DNA of 10,209 bases from contig URQY01000046.1 of the NCBI GenBank assembly GCA_900550165.1, positions 1 through 10,209 of the forward strand, given 5' to 3'. Positions 1-7,389 of this stretch are shown here, one piece after another. Each line of letters starts with the position of its first letter. Position 1 is the stretch's first letter. The notes beneath the pieces were generated by a model. It saw nothing but the letters and a program-made list of their open reading frames with translations. It had not been told where the DNA came from and ran no database searches. The position numbers and the translations under genes were made by a program. This DNA is from an uncultured Eubacteriales bacterium (lineage in GTDB: Bacteria > Bacillota > Clostridia > Oscillospirales > Oscillospiraceae).

Positions 1-410
1 GGAAGGACGTCGGCGGCAACGACGCCGAGATCGTGCTCATCGGCCGCGAGGCCGGCTCCGGCACGCGCGACGGCTTCGAGTCCATCACCGATACCAAGGA
101 CGCCTGCCAGTACCGTCAGGAGCTCACCTCCACGGGCGATGTGATCAACACCGTGTCCCAGAACCCCGACGCCATCGGCTACGCCTCCCTCTCCGCGGTC
201 GGCGACAGCGTCAAGGCGCTGACGGTCGGCGGTGTGGAAGCCACGGAAGCGACCGTCAAGGACGGCAGCTATGTGGTCCAGCGTCCGTTCGTGCTCGTCA
301 CGAAGGAGGGCACCGAGCTCTCCGCCGCTGCACAGGCCTTCTTTGACTACGCGACGTCCGCCGACGCAGCGAGCGTCATCTCTGCCGCCGGTGCGGTCGC
401 AGCCAACTAA
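1..410 (+). CDS. pstS: Phosphate ABC transporter substrate-binding protein PstS, C-terminal part (5' truncated by window edge)
   Basis: The reading frame is open from base 3 to a TAA at 408-410, giving about 135 residues of the C-terminal portion of a periplasmic-binding-protein-like phosphate receptor. PstS captures inorganic phosphate outside the membrane and delivers it to the PstC/PstA channel; in Firmicutes it is a lipoprotein, but the signal peptide would lie upstream of this window. The segment GREAGSGTRDGFE, with its SGTR phosphate-contact motif, and the later stretch TVSQNPDAIGYASL are characteristic of the second lobe of PstS. The C-terminus has the usual pattern of an aromatic helix (FFDYATS) followed by a short alanine-rich tail. 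It is directly followed by a hairpin and then pstC, which supports the assignment. The start, signal sequence and operon promoter are not visible. Confidence 0.93.
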   Translation, partial: KDVGGNDAEIVLIGREAGSGTRDGFESITDTKDACQYRQELTSTGDVINTVSQNPDAIGYASLSAVGDSVKALTVGGVEATEATVKDGSYVVQRPFVLVTKEGTELSAAAQAFFDYATSADAASVISAAGAVAAN

Positions 411-427
411 CGGAAATAGAAAGCAAC

Positions 428-456
428 GCGGGAGACGGCCCATGGCCGTCTCCCGC
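428..456 (+). promoter_or_regulatory. Stem-loop between pstS and pstC (mRNA stabiliser or partial terminator)
   Basis: A perfect 13-bp inverted repeat (428-440 pairing with 444-456) with a 3-base CAT loop lies 17 bases after the pstS stop. No T-run follows (CGAGAGCAAAG), so it is not a classical intrinsic terminator. In other bacteria the pstS-pstC gap often holds a hairpin that protects the 3' end of a processed pstS transcript and so raises the receptor above the membrane subunits. That role is inferred here from position and strength. Confidence 0.75.
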
Positions 457-479
457 CGAGAGCAAAGAGGAAACAGCTT

Positions 480-1355
480 ATGGCACAGAAGAAAAAGTGG
501 TTTGAAGCCGTCGTGCACGGCATTTTTCTCCTTCTCGGCCTCATCACGGTCGGATGCGTCCTGCTCATCACGGTGTACCTCATCATCTCCGGCATCCCGG
601 CCATCCGGCAGATCGGCCTGGTGCCGTTTTTGACCGGCAAGGTGTGGTCGTCGACGTCGGCGGAGCCGCAGTACGGCATCCTGCCGTTCATTCTCACAAG
701 CATATACGGCACGGCGGGCGCGATCGTTCTCGGCGTGCCGGTGGGCTTTTTGACGGCGGTGTACCTCTCCAAGGTCGCGCCGAAGAAGATCCGCACCGTG
801 CTGGAGGCCGCCGTCAGCCTGCTCGCGGGGATCCCGTCGGTCGTGTACGGCCTTGTCGGTATGCTGGTGCTCGTGCCTGCCATCCGCAAGACGTTCCACC
901 TGCCGGACGGCGCAAGCCTGTTTGCGGCCATCATCGTGCTGGCCGTCATGATTCTGCCGTCGATCATCAAGGTGAGCGTCACAGCGCTCGAGGCCGTTCC
1001 GCATGAATATGAGGACGCCTCGCTTGCCCTCGGTGCGACTGAGGTCGAGACCTATTTCCGCGTCTCCGTTCCGGCGGCAAAAAGCGGCATCGCCGCGGCG
1101 GTCGTGCTCGGCGTGGGCCGCGCCATCGGCGAAGCGATGGCGGTGATGATGGTCTCGGGCAACGTGTCGAATATGCCGGGCTCGATTTTTGAGAGCGTCC
1201 GCTTTCTCACAACGGCCGTTGCAAGCGAAATGGCCTACTCCTCGGGCTTGCAGCATCAGGCGCTCTTTTCCATCGCGCTTGTGCTGTATCTTTTCATCCT
1301 GCTCATCAACGCTTCGCTCAATTTCTTCTTAAAGCGCGATAAGGAGGGAGCCTGA
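480..1355 (+). CDS. pstC: Phosphate ABC transporter permease PstC
   Basis: One of the two membrane subunits that form the phosphate channel of the PstSCAB importer. The 291-residue length fits the family. Hydrophobic segments lie around residues 14-38, 66-96, 106-133, 146-166, 204-226 and 262-284, consistent with six membrane helices. The cytoplasmic coupling loop (EAA motif) that docks on PstB is seen as EAVPHEYEDASLALGATEVE, about residues 171-190, followed by the usual ...VPAAKSGI. The AGIPSVVYGLVGM stretch (116-128) is shared with PstA, as expected for paralogous permeases. The ATG at 480 is preceded by AAAGAGG (464-470) at a suitable distance. The stop TGA overlaps the pstA ATG by one base, indicating coupled translation. 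PstC rather than PstA is assigned from gene order and the N-terminal region; the two are otherwise similar. Confidence 0.95.
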   Translation: MAQKKKWFEAVVHGIFLLLGLITVGCVLLITVYLIISGIPAIRQIGLVPFLTGKVWSSTSAEPQYGILPFILTSIYGTAGAIVLGVPVGFLTAVYLSKVAPKKIRTVLEAAVSLLAGIPSVVYGLVGMLVLVPAIRKTFHLPDGASLFAAIIVLAVMILPSIIKVSVTALEAVPHEYEDASLALGATEVETYFRVSVPAAKSGIAAAVVLGVGRAIGEAMAVMMVSGNVSNMPGSIFESVRFLTTAVASEMAYSSGLQHQALFSIALVLYLFILLINASLNFFLKRDKEGA

Positions 1356-2206
1356 TGCTGAAAATGCAGTCCTCGGCCCGCCGCAGGGCCTATATCACGC
1401 TCATGAAGCTGCTGATGGGCGTTGCCGCGGTATTGACTTGTGCGCTCGTAGTCGGTATGATTGGCTATATATTGGGCAACGGCATCCCGAACATCACCTG
1501 GGAGATGCTCTCCACCGCGCCGAGCTATCTTGCAAACCGCGTCGGTATCCTGCCGGATATCCTGAGCACGCTCTATATCGTCATCGCGACGCTTTTGATC
1601 GTGCTGCCGCTCGGCGTGGGCGCGGCCATCTACCTGAACGAATACGCCGCGAACAAAAAGCTCGTCTCCGCCATCGAATACGCCTCCGAGACGCTCTCGG
1701 GCATCCCGTCGATCATCTACGGCCTCGTCGGTATGCTCATCTTCTGCAAAAACGGCACGTCGCTCCTTGCGGGCGCGCTGACGCTCACGATCATGAACCT
1801 GCCGACCATCATGCGCACGACGCAGGAGAGCCTGAAGACCGTGCCGCAGAGCTACCGCGAGGGTGCGTTTGGCCTGGGCGCGGGCAAGTGGCGCACCATC
1901 CGCACGGTGGTGCTGCCGAGCTGTGTGGACGGCATTGTGACGGGCTGCATCCTGTCGATCGGGCGCATCCTCGGCGAATCGGCGGCGCTCCTGTTCACGG
2001 CGGGCTCGGCGCATATGCTCTACAACTTCTTCGAGGGAATGCAGAACGCGGGCGCGACGCTCACCGTGGCGCTGTACTTCTATGCCAAGGAGTCGAGCGA
2101 TACGGGCGTGGTGTTTGCTATCGCGGCCATCCTGATGCTGTTGACGATGCTCATTGATCTTACTGCCGACTTGGTCGGCCGACACTTCAGGAGGAAACAG
2201 GAATGA
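1355..2206 (+). CDS. pstA: Phosphate ABC transporter permease PstA
   Basis: The second channel-forming membrane subunit of the phosphate importer, 283 residues. Hydrophobic segments lie near residues 13-42, 67-95, 106-131, 136-152, 185-210 and 245-272. The PstA-type core GIPSIIYGLVGM (116-127) and the EAA coupling loop (ESLKTVPQSYREGAFGLGAG, about 158-177, continuing KWRTIRTVVLPS) are clear. The GVGAAIYLNEYA stretch after helix 2 is typical of PstA. The start ATG overlaps the pstC stop (TGATG), with the ribosome site AAGGAGGG at 1341-1348. The 3' end overlaps the next gene by four bases (ATGA). Unusually, the gene that follows is not pstB but a B6 kinase, so the permease pair is separated from its ATPase by one unrelated gene. 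Confidence 0.95.
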   Translation: MLKMQSSARRRAYITLMKLLMGVAAVLTCALVVGMIGYILGNGIPNITWEMLSTAPSYLANRVGILPDILSTLYIVIATLLIVLPLGVGAAIYLNEYAANKKLVSAIEYASETLSGIPSIIYGLVGMLIFCKNGTSLLAGALTLTIMNLPTIMRTTQESLKTVPQSYREGAFGLGAGKWRTIRTVVLPSCVDGIVTGCILSIGRILGESAALLFTAGSAHMLYNFFEGMQNAGATLTVALYFYAKESSDTGVVFAIAAILMLLTMLIDLTADLVGRHFRRKQE

Positions 2207-3027
2207 ACAGGACTGTGAACGGAAGCGGAATGAAGCGCATGGCGCTCTTGAATGACCTCTCGTGCTTTGGCAAGTGCTCGCTGAGCGTGGCGATGCCTAT
2301 TCTCTCGGCCTGCGGCATTGAGGCGGTCCCGCTGCCGACGGCAATCCTCTCCACCCACACGGCCGACGGCTTCGGCGATTACGTCATGCGCGACATGACG
2401 GACGAGATGGAGGCCTTCGCCGCGCACTGGAAGAGACTCGGCATTCGCTTCGACGGCGTGTGCACCGGCTTTTTCGGCTCCGTTTCACAGCTTAGCTTCG
2501 CGCGGCAGTTCCTGCGCGATTTTGCAGACTCTTCGACGCTCGTGGTCGTGGACCCGGTCCTCGGCGACAACGGCGCGCTGTACGGCTGCTTTACCGACGA
2601 ATTTGTGACCGCCATGCGCGCGCTCTGTGCCGACGCGCAGTTCATCACGCCCAACCGCACGGAGGCGGCGCTGCTCGCGGGCTGCGCGATGGACGCGCCG
2701 GCCGATGAGCTCCTTGCAAGGCTCGCCGTGCCGAACGTTATCATCACCGGCGTGCGCCGCGGCGAGGAGATCGGCTACTGCGCGCGGCTGAACGGCGAAT
2801 CTGTGGAAATTTTCAAGCCCTGTCTTCCCCGTACGCTGCACGGAACGGGAGATGTGTTCGTCTCCGCGCTCTGCGGCGAGCTGATGGCGGGCAGGGGGGC
2901 GGCGGACGCGCTCGCGCGCGCCGCGGACTTTTGTGACCGATGCGTGCGGAAAACGGCCGCGCGCGGCGAGGCCCACTGGTACGGCCTCGCCTTTGAGGAC
3001 GTATTGAAAGAGGAAAAAAGCCTATGA
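2203..3027 (+). CDS. Pyridoxamine/pyridoxal kinase-like protein (ribokinase superfamily) inside the pst operon
   Basis: A 274-residue ATP-dependent kinase of the PdxK/PdxY family, which phosphorylates the 5' hydroxyl of vitamin B6 vitamers (pyridoxal, pyridoxamine, pyridoxine) in the cytoplasm to salvage PLP. Visible landmarks are the N-terminal NDLSCFGKCSL (17-27), TAILSTHTADGFGDY (46-60) in the substrate pocket, VVVDPVLGDNG (114-124), the nucleotide-binding TPNRTEAALLAG (149-160) and the anion-hole/catalytic GTGD (214-217, base D217). Substrate specificity within the family cannot be read from sequence. The ATG at 2203 is preferred over one at 2230 because AGGAGG (2189-2194) sits 8 bases before it. 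It overlaps pstA by four bases and pstB by four bases, so it is fully integrated in the operon and probably induced with it. A role linking B6 salvage to phosphate supply is speculation. Confidence 0.88.
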   Translation: MNRTVNGSGMKRMALLNDLSCFGKCSLSVAMPILSACGIEAVPLPTAILSTHTADGFGDYVMRDMTDEMEAFAAHWKRLGIRFDGVCTGFFGSVSQLSFARQFLRDFADSSTLVVVDPVLGDNGALYGCFTDEFVTAMRALCADAQFITPNRTEAALLAGCAMDAPADELLARLAVPNVIITGVRRGEEIGYCARLNGESVEIFKPCLPRTLHGTGDVFVSALCGELMAGRGAADALARAADFCDRCVRKTAARGEAHWYGLAFEDVLKEEKSL

Positions 3028-3779
3028 ACAGTATCCTTTCTGTCAAAGACCTGTGCCTGTGGTATGGGAGCCATCAGGCCCTCAAGGATATCAACATCGA
3101 AATTCCCGAAAAGAGCATCACGGCCCTCATCGGGCCGAGCGGCTGCGGCAAGTCGACCTTTCTCAAAACGCTTGACCGCATGAATGACCTCATCCCCGGC
3201 GTGAAGATCACGGGCAGCGTCTGCTACAAGGGCGAGGACATCTTCGCCCCCTCTGTCGACGTGAGCGAGCTGCGCCGTCAGGTGGGCATGGTATTCCAGA
3301 AGCCGAATCCCTTTCCCATGAGCATTTACGACAACATCGCCTACGGTCCGCGTACCCATGGCATGAAGAACAAGGCCAAGCTCGACGAGATCGTTGAAAA
3401 ATCGCTGCGCGGCGCAGCCATCTGGGACGAGGTCAAAGACCGGCTGAAAAAGAACGCGCTCGGTCTCTCCGGCGGTCAGCAGCAGCGGCTCTGCATCGCC
3501 CGCGCGCTGGCAGTGGAGCCCGAGGTGCTGCTGATGGACGAGCCGACGAGCGCGCTCGACCCCATTTCGACCTCCAAGATCGAGGAGCTCGCCATGGAGC
3601 TCAAGGAGCAGTACACCATCGTCATCGTCACGCACAATATGCAGCAGGCGGTGCGCATTTCCGACCGGACGGCGTTCTTCCTGCTCGGCGAGCTCGTCGA
3701 GTGCGACGAGACGGAGAAGCTCTTCTCCCAGCCGCAGGACAAGCGGACGGAGGATTACATCACGGGGAGGTTCGGTTAA
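3024..3779 (+). CDS. pstB: Phosphate ABC transporter ATP-binding protein PstB
   Basis: The cytoplasmic ATPase that powers phosphate import through PstC/PstA. All nucleotide-binding elements are intact in its 251 residues: Walker A GPSGCGKST (37-45), Q-loop FQKPNPFP (91-98, the PNPFPMSIYDN signature being specific to PstB), ABC signature LSGGQ (148-152), Walker B LLMDEP (169-174), D-loop SALD (176-179) and switch histidine H204. The C-terminal ...TEDYITGRFG is the usual PstB ending. The start overlaps the kinase gene by four bases, with AGAGG at 3009-3013 as ribosome site. The stop TAA directly abuts the phoU ATG. Length and motifs match the family closely, so the assignment is nearly certain. 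Confidence 0.97.
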   Translation: MNSILSVKDLCLWYGSHQALKDINIEIPEKSITALIGPSGCGKSTFLKTLDRMNDLIPGVKITGSVCYKGEDIFAPSVDVSELRRQVGMVFQKPNPFPMSIYDNIAYGPRTHGMKNKAKLDEIVEKSLRGAAIWDEVKDRLKKNALGLSGGQQQRLCIARALAVEPEVLLMDEPTSALDPISTSKIEELAMELKEQYTIVIVTHNMQQAVRISDRTAFFLLGELVECDETEKLFSQPQDKRTEDYITGRFG

Positions 3780-4424
3780 ATGAGAAGTCGGTTTGACGAG
3801 CAGCTTGCGCTGCTGAACAAAGAACTCATCGAAATGGGCGCGCTGTGCGAGGAGGTCATCGCCCTTGCCTCGCAGTCGCTCACCGAGGGGAACACGGCGC
3901 TCGCCGCGAAGGTCTCCCCACTGGATGCGGAGATCGACCGCAAGGAGCGCGAGATCGAGTCGCTGTGCTTAAAGCTCCTTTTGCAGCAGCAGCCCGTGGC
4001 GAAGGACCTGCGCCAGATCTCGGCGGCGCTGAAGATGATCACGGATATGGAGCGTATCGGAGATCAGGCCGAGGATATCGCCGAGATCGTCCGCTTCCTC
4101 GGCGGCCGCGGCGCGGAGAACAGCGACCTGCTGCGCGATATGGCGCGCTCGACCATCAAAATGGTCACCGAGAGCGTCGACGCCTACGTCAAGGGCGATG
4201 TGACGCTCGCTGGGCAGGTGATCGCGGAGGACGACGTTGTGGACGACTACTTCGCGCGCGTGAAGCGCGCGCTCATCGAGCGCATCGCGAAGGACCCCTC
4301 GGACGGGGAGTTTGCGCTGGACCTTTTGATGATCGCCAAGTATTTCGAGCGCATCGGCGACCATGCGACAAATATTGCCGAATGGGTCATCTTCTCGGTG
4401 ACCGGCGAGCACAAGGAGGGATGA
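3780..4424 (+). CDS. phoU: Phosphate signalling and transport regulator PhoU
   Basis: PhoU is a cytoplasmic, all-helical peripheral protein that links the Pst transporter to the PhoR kinase, damping phosphate uptake and Pho signalling when phosphate is plentiful. The 214 residues show two tandem three-helix repeats, each with the family metal-binding segment: ERIGDQAEDIAE (91-102) and ERIGDHATNIAE (190-201). The N-terminal FDEQLALLNKELIEMG and the LLLQQQPVAKDLRQISAALKM stretch are also typical. The ATG directly follows the pstB stop, with GGGGAGG at 3764-3770. The gene ends three bases before the response regulator, so importer, sensor-coupling protein and two-component system lie in one transcription unit. 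Nothing is missing or unusual. Confidence 0.96.
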   Translation: MRSRFDEQLALLNKELIEMGALCEEVIALASQSLTEGNTALAAKVSPLDAEIDRKEREIESLCLKLLLQQQPVAKDLRQISAALKMITDMERIGDQAEDIAEIVRFLGGRGAENSDLLRDMARSTIKMVTESVDAYVKGDVTLAGQVIAEDDVVDDYFARVKRALIERIAKDPSDGEFALDLLMIAKYFERIGDHATNIAEWVIFSVTGEHKEG

Positions 4425-4427
4425 AGC

Positions 4428-5099
4428 ATGATCTGGTGCGTGGAGGACGACGCCAGCATCCGCGATATCGAGGTATACGCCCTGCGCTCCACCGGCTTTG
4501 AGGCCGAGGGCTTTGAGGACGGGACAAGCTTCTGGGAGGCGCTGCGCACGCAGCGGCCGGAGCTTGTCGTGCTCGACGTGATGCTGCCGGGCATCGACGG
4601 CCTTGAGCTGCTGCGCCGGATGCGCGCGGACAGCAGGCTTGCCGATATCCCCATCGTCATGGCGACGGCCAAGGGCGCGGAATATGACCGCATCCGGGGG
4701 CTGGACCTCGGCGCGGACTATTATCTCGTCAAGCCCTTCGGCGTGATGGAGCTCGTCTCCTGCGTCAAGGCGGTGCTGCGCCGCTGCGGTCCGAAGGCCG
4801 CCGAGCAGCTGCGCGCCGACGGCCTCGTGCTCGACGAAACGGAGCACACCGTCACTGTGGACGGCGAGCGCATCGCGCTCACGTATAAGGAATACGAGCT
4901 GCTGCGGCTCTTTTTGTCGCACCCCGGCACGGCGTTTTCACGCGATCAGCTCATGGCGGACGTGTGGGGCACCGATTACTGCGGCGAAACGCGCACGGTG
5001 GATATGCACATCCGCACCCTGCGGCAAAAGCTTGGCCCCTACGGTGAGCGCATCGAAACGGTGCGCGGCGTGGGCTACCGGATGGAGGGAAGGGCATGA
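4428..5099 (+). CDS. phoB: PhoB/PhoP-type response regulator (OmpR family)
   Basis: A 223-residue DNA-binding response regulator that, once phosphorylated by the adjacent kinase, is expected to activate phosphate-starvation genes, including this operon. The N-terminal receiver has the acidic pocket E6-D7-D8, phospho-acceptor D50 (VVLDVMLPGIDG), T80 (MATAKG) and K102-P103. The C-terminal winged helix (about 130-220) has TYKEYELLRLFLSHPG, the recognition-helix stretch RTVDMHIRTLRQKL (189-202) and the wing ending RGVGYRME. The ATG at 4428 is chosen for AAGGAGGG (4413-4420); an ATG at 4421 is in another frame. It overlaps phoR by four bases. The name phoB rests on its place after phoU and before a PhoR-like kinase; it could equally be called phoP or regX3. 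Confidence 0.92.
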   Translation: MIWCVEDDASIRDIEVYALRSTGFEAEGFEDGTSFWEALRTQRPELVVLDVMLPGIDGLELLRRMRADSRLADIPIVMATAKGAEYDRIRGLDLGADYYLVKPFGVMELVSCVKAVLRRCGPKAAEQLRADGLVLDETEHTVTVDGERIALTYKEYELLRLFLSHPGTAFSRDQLMADVWGTDYCGETRTVDMHIRTLRQKLGPYGERIETVRGVGYRMEGRA

Positions 5100-6754
5100 C
5101 CAAAAAGATCTTTCATTCCATCCTGCTGGTCGCAGGCGCGGTGCTGCTGGCGAGCCTGCTCGTCATCCTGGGGTGCTTGTACGAATATTTCGGCAGCATT
5201 GAGAAAAAGCAGCTCGGCGACGAGCTGGAGCTTGCCGCCGTCGCGGTGGAGCGCGGCGGGGAGGACTACCTCTCCGGCGTTTCGTCCGACCGCTACCGCC
5301 TGACGTGGATCGCGTTCGACGGCACGGTGCTCTACGACACCGTGACCGACGCGGAGAGCCTTGAAAATCACGCCGACCGCGAGGAGGTCCGGCAGGCGCG
5401 TGAATACGGCGAGGGCGAGAGCACGCGCTATTCCTCCACCCTTTTGCAAAAGACGATGTACTGCGCGCGCAAGCTTCCGGACGGCAGCGTGCTGCGCATC
5501 TCCATCAGCCGCGCGACGGCGGGCGTGCTGCTCGTCGGCATGGTGCAGCCCATTCTGGTCGTCGTGATTTTGGCGTTCATCCTGTCGGCGGTGCTGGCAA
5601 GGCGCATCTCGCGCCGCATCGTGCAGCCGCTCAACGAGCTGGACCTCGAGCGTCCGCTGGACAACGACGCTTATGAAGAACTTTCGCCGCTGCTCGGGCG
5701 CATCAACCGCCAGCACCACCAGATCGACGAGCAGATGATCGAGTTGGAGCGGCAGCGGATGGAATTCTCGCAGATCACCGACAGTATGCGCGAGGGGCTC
5801 GTCCTGCTTGATGAGAAGGAGTGTGTGCTGAGCATCAACCCCGCCGCGTGCAGGCTTTTTTCCGCCGATGAGCGCTGCGTCGGCCAGGACTTCCTGACCA
5901 TCGACCGCAGCCATGATATCCGCCTTGCTATCGCCGACGCGATGGCGCAGGGACACGGCGAGGCCTGCGCCGAGCGCGGCGGCCGCGTCTGGCAGTTCGA
6001 CGTGAGCCGCATCGCCTCCGGCGAGACGGTGGTCGGCGCGGTGCTGCTGGCCTTCGATATCACCGACCGCGAGACGGCGGAGCAGAATCGCCGCGAATTC
6101 ACGGCGAATGTGTCGCACGAGCTCAAAACGCCGCTGCAGGGCATCATCGGCAGCGCGGAGCTGCTGGAAAACGGCATGGTGAAGCAGGAGGATGTGCCCC
6201 GCTTCGTCGGCCACATCCGCAAGGAGGCGCAGCGCCTCGTCACGCTGATCGGCGATATCATCCGCCTCTCCCAGCTCGACGAAGGCGACGAGATGCCGCG
6301 TGAAGCGGTCGACCTGCTCGCGCTTTCGCAGGAGGCGGCGAACGATCTGCAGGCTGCCGCCGGGCAGAAAAACGTGTCGGTCTCCGTGGAGGGCGAGAGC
6401 GCGAGGGTGAGCGGCGTGCGCCGGCTTTTGTACGAGGTCATCTATAACCTCTGCGACAACGCCATCAAGTACAATGTCGAGGGCGGCAGCGTGAAGGTGA
6501 CGGTCGGCGAAAAGGACGGCAAGGCGTTCGTCTCCGTGGCCGACACGGGCATCGGCATCGCGCCGGAGCACCAGAGCCGCATCTTCGAGCGCTTCTACCG
6601 CGTGGACAAGAGCCACTCCAAGGCGAGCGGCGGCACGGGGCTTGGCCTTTCCATCGTCAAGCACGCCGTGCAGTATCACCACGGCACGGTGGAGCTCAAG
6701 AGCGAAGAGGGCAAGGGCACGACGATCAGCGTGCTGCTGCCGAAGGAGCAATAA
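5096..6754 (+). CDS. phoR: PhoR-type phosphate sensor histidine kinase
   Basis: A 552-residue membrane histidine kinase, the partner of the response regulator just upstream. Membrane segments lie at about 8-29 and 142-168 and enclose an extracytoplasmic domain of roughly 110 residues. After the second helix come a short HAMP-like linker (ARRISRRIVQPLNELD), a probable coiled coil (about 205-225) and a PAS domain (about 226-325, starting ITDSMREGLVLLDE). The kinase core is complete: H-box FTANVSHELKTPLQGI with phospho-acceptor H341, N-box NLCDNAIKYN (451-460), G1 DTGIGI (483-488), F-box IFERFYRVD and G2 GGTGLGLSI (512-520). This layout matches PhoR of Gram-positive bacteria. The ATG overlaps the regulator stop (ATGA), with GGAGGG at 5085-5090. 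It is the last gene of the operon, followed by a strong terminator. The sensed signal is inferred from the pst/phoU context. Confidence 0.93.
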   Translation: MTKKIFHSILLVAGAVLLASLLVILGCLYEYFGSIEKKQLGDELELAAVAVERGGEDYLSGVSSDRYRLTWIAFDGTVLYDTVTDAESLENHADREEVRQAREYGEGESTRYSSTLLQKTMYCARKLPDGSVLRISISRATAGVLLVGMVQPILVVVILAFILSAVLARRISRRIVQPLNELDLERPLDNDAYEELSPLLGRINRQHHQIDEQMIELERQRMEFSQITDSMREGLVLLDEKECVLSINPAACRLFSADERCVGQDFLTIDRSHDIRLAIADAMAQGHGEACAERGGRVWQFDVSRIASGETVVGAVLLAFDITDRETAEQNRREFTANVSHELKTPLQGIIGSAELLENGMVKQEDVPRFVGHIRKEAQRLVTLIGDIIRLSQLDEGDEMPREAVDLLALSQEAANDLQAAAGQKNVSVSVEGESARVSGVRRLLYEVIYNLCDNAIKYNVEGGSVKVTVGEKDGKAFVSVADTGIGIAPEHQSRIFERFYRVDKSHSKASGGTGLGLSIVKHAVQYHHGTVELKSEEGKGTTISVLLPKEQ

Positions 6755-6760
6755 AGAAAA

Positions 6761-6798
6761 CGAGAGCCGCGGGCAAACGCCTGCGGCTCTCGCTTTTT
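6761..6798. terminator. Bidirectional intrinsic terminator between phoR and rubrerythrin
   Basis: A 14-bp stem with one G-U pair (6761-6774 with 6779-6792) and an AAAC loop is followed on the + strand by CTTTTTG. On the - strand the same hairpin is followed by TTTTCTTTATT. It therefore ends both the pst-pho operon and the convergent perR-rbr operon, which stop only 53 bases apart. Confidence 0.92.
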
Positions 6799-6807
6799 GC
6801 TTGCTTG

Positions 6808-7350
6808 TTAATAGTTCTCTGCGTGGACCTCAAAGTAGCTCTGGGGGTGGTTGCAGGTGGGGCAGACGTCGGGGGCCTTGGTGCCGACGACGATGTGGCC
6901 GCAGTTGCGGCACTCCCAGACCTTGACCTCGCTCTTTTCAAAGACCTTGGCGGTCTCGACGTTGCGCAGCAGGGCGCGGTAGCGCTCCTCGTGGTGGCGC
7001 TCGATCTCACCGACGAGGCGGAACTTCTGCGCAAGCTCGGGGAAGCCCTCCTCCTCTGCGGTCTTGGCGAAGGAGTCGTACATATCGGTCCACTCGTAGT
7101 TTTCGCCCTCGGCGGCGGAGAGCAGGTTGTCGGCGGTGGAGCCGATGCCCTGAAGCTCTTTGAACCACATCTTGGCGTGCTCCTTTTCGTTGTCGGCGGT
7201 CTTCTGGAAGAGCGCGGCGATCTGCTCGTAGCCCTCCTTCTTGGCGGTGGAGGCGAAGAAGGTGTACTTGTTGCGCGCCTCGGATTCACCCGAGAAGGCG
7301 GTGCGCAGGTTCTGCTCGGTTTTGGTGCCGGAATACTTGTTGGTGCTCAT
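6808..7350 (-). CDS. rbr: Rubrerythrin (diiron peroxidase)
   Basis: A 180-residue cytoplasmic non-heme iron protein that reduces hydrogen peroxide to water in anaerobes. The N-terminal four-helix ferritin-like domain carries the diiron ligands: E22 in GESEAR, E55xxH58 (DNEKEHAKMW), the third-helix EWTDMY (E86, D89) and the fourth-helix EIERHHEERY (115-124). A C-terminal rubredoxin-like domain has two CxxC pairs, WECRNCGH (C147, C150) and CPTCNHP (C163, C166), which hold the single electron-transfer iron. The order (diiron first, rubredoxin last) is classic rubrerythrin rather than reverse rubrerythrin. The start at 7350 is preceded by an AAAAGGAG ribosome site (plus-strand 7360-7367). It lies 39 bases downstream of the PerR-like gene with no terminator between, so both are probably co-transcribed and peroxide-induced. 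The third-helix ExxD in place of ExxE may be a lineage variant. Confidence 0.95.
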   Translation of the reverse strand: MSTNKYSGTKTEQNLRTAFSGESEARNKYTFFASTAKKEGYEQIAALFQKTADNEKEHAKMWFKELQGIGSTADNLLSAAEGENYEWTDMYDSFAKTAEEEGFPELAQKFRLVGEIERHHEERYRALLRNVETAKVFEKSEVKVWECRNCGHIVVGTKAPDVCPTCNHPQSYFEVHAENY

Positions 7351-7389
7351 CGTGAAATTCTCCTTTTCAGCTCTTTTTTTGCCATTTTA

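Noticed and set aside
5075..6751. Long antisense frame (558 codons) opposite phoR
   Set aside because: It is a shadow of the GC-rich phoR coding frame; the + strand frame has complete kinase motifs and this one has none.
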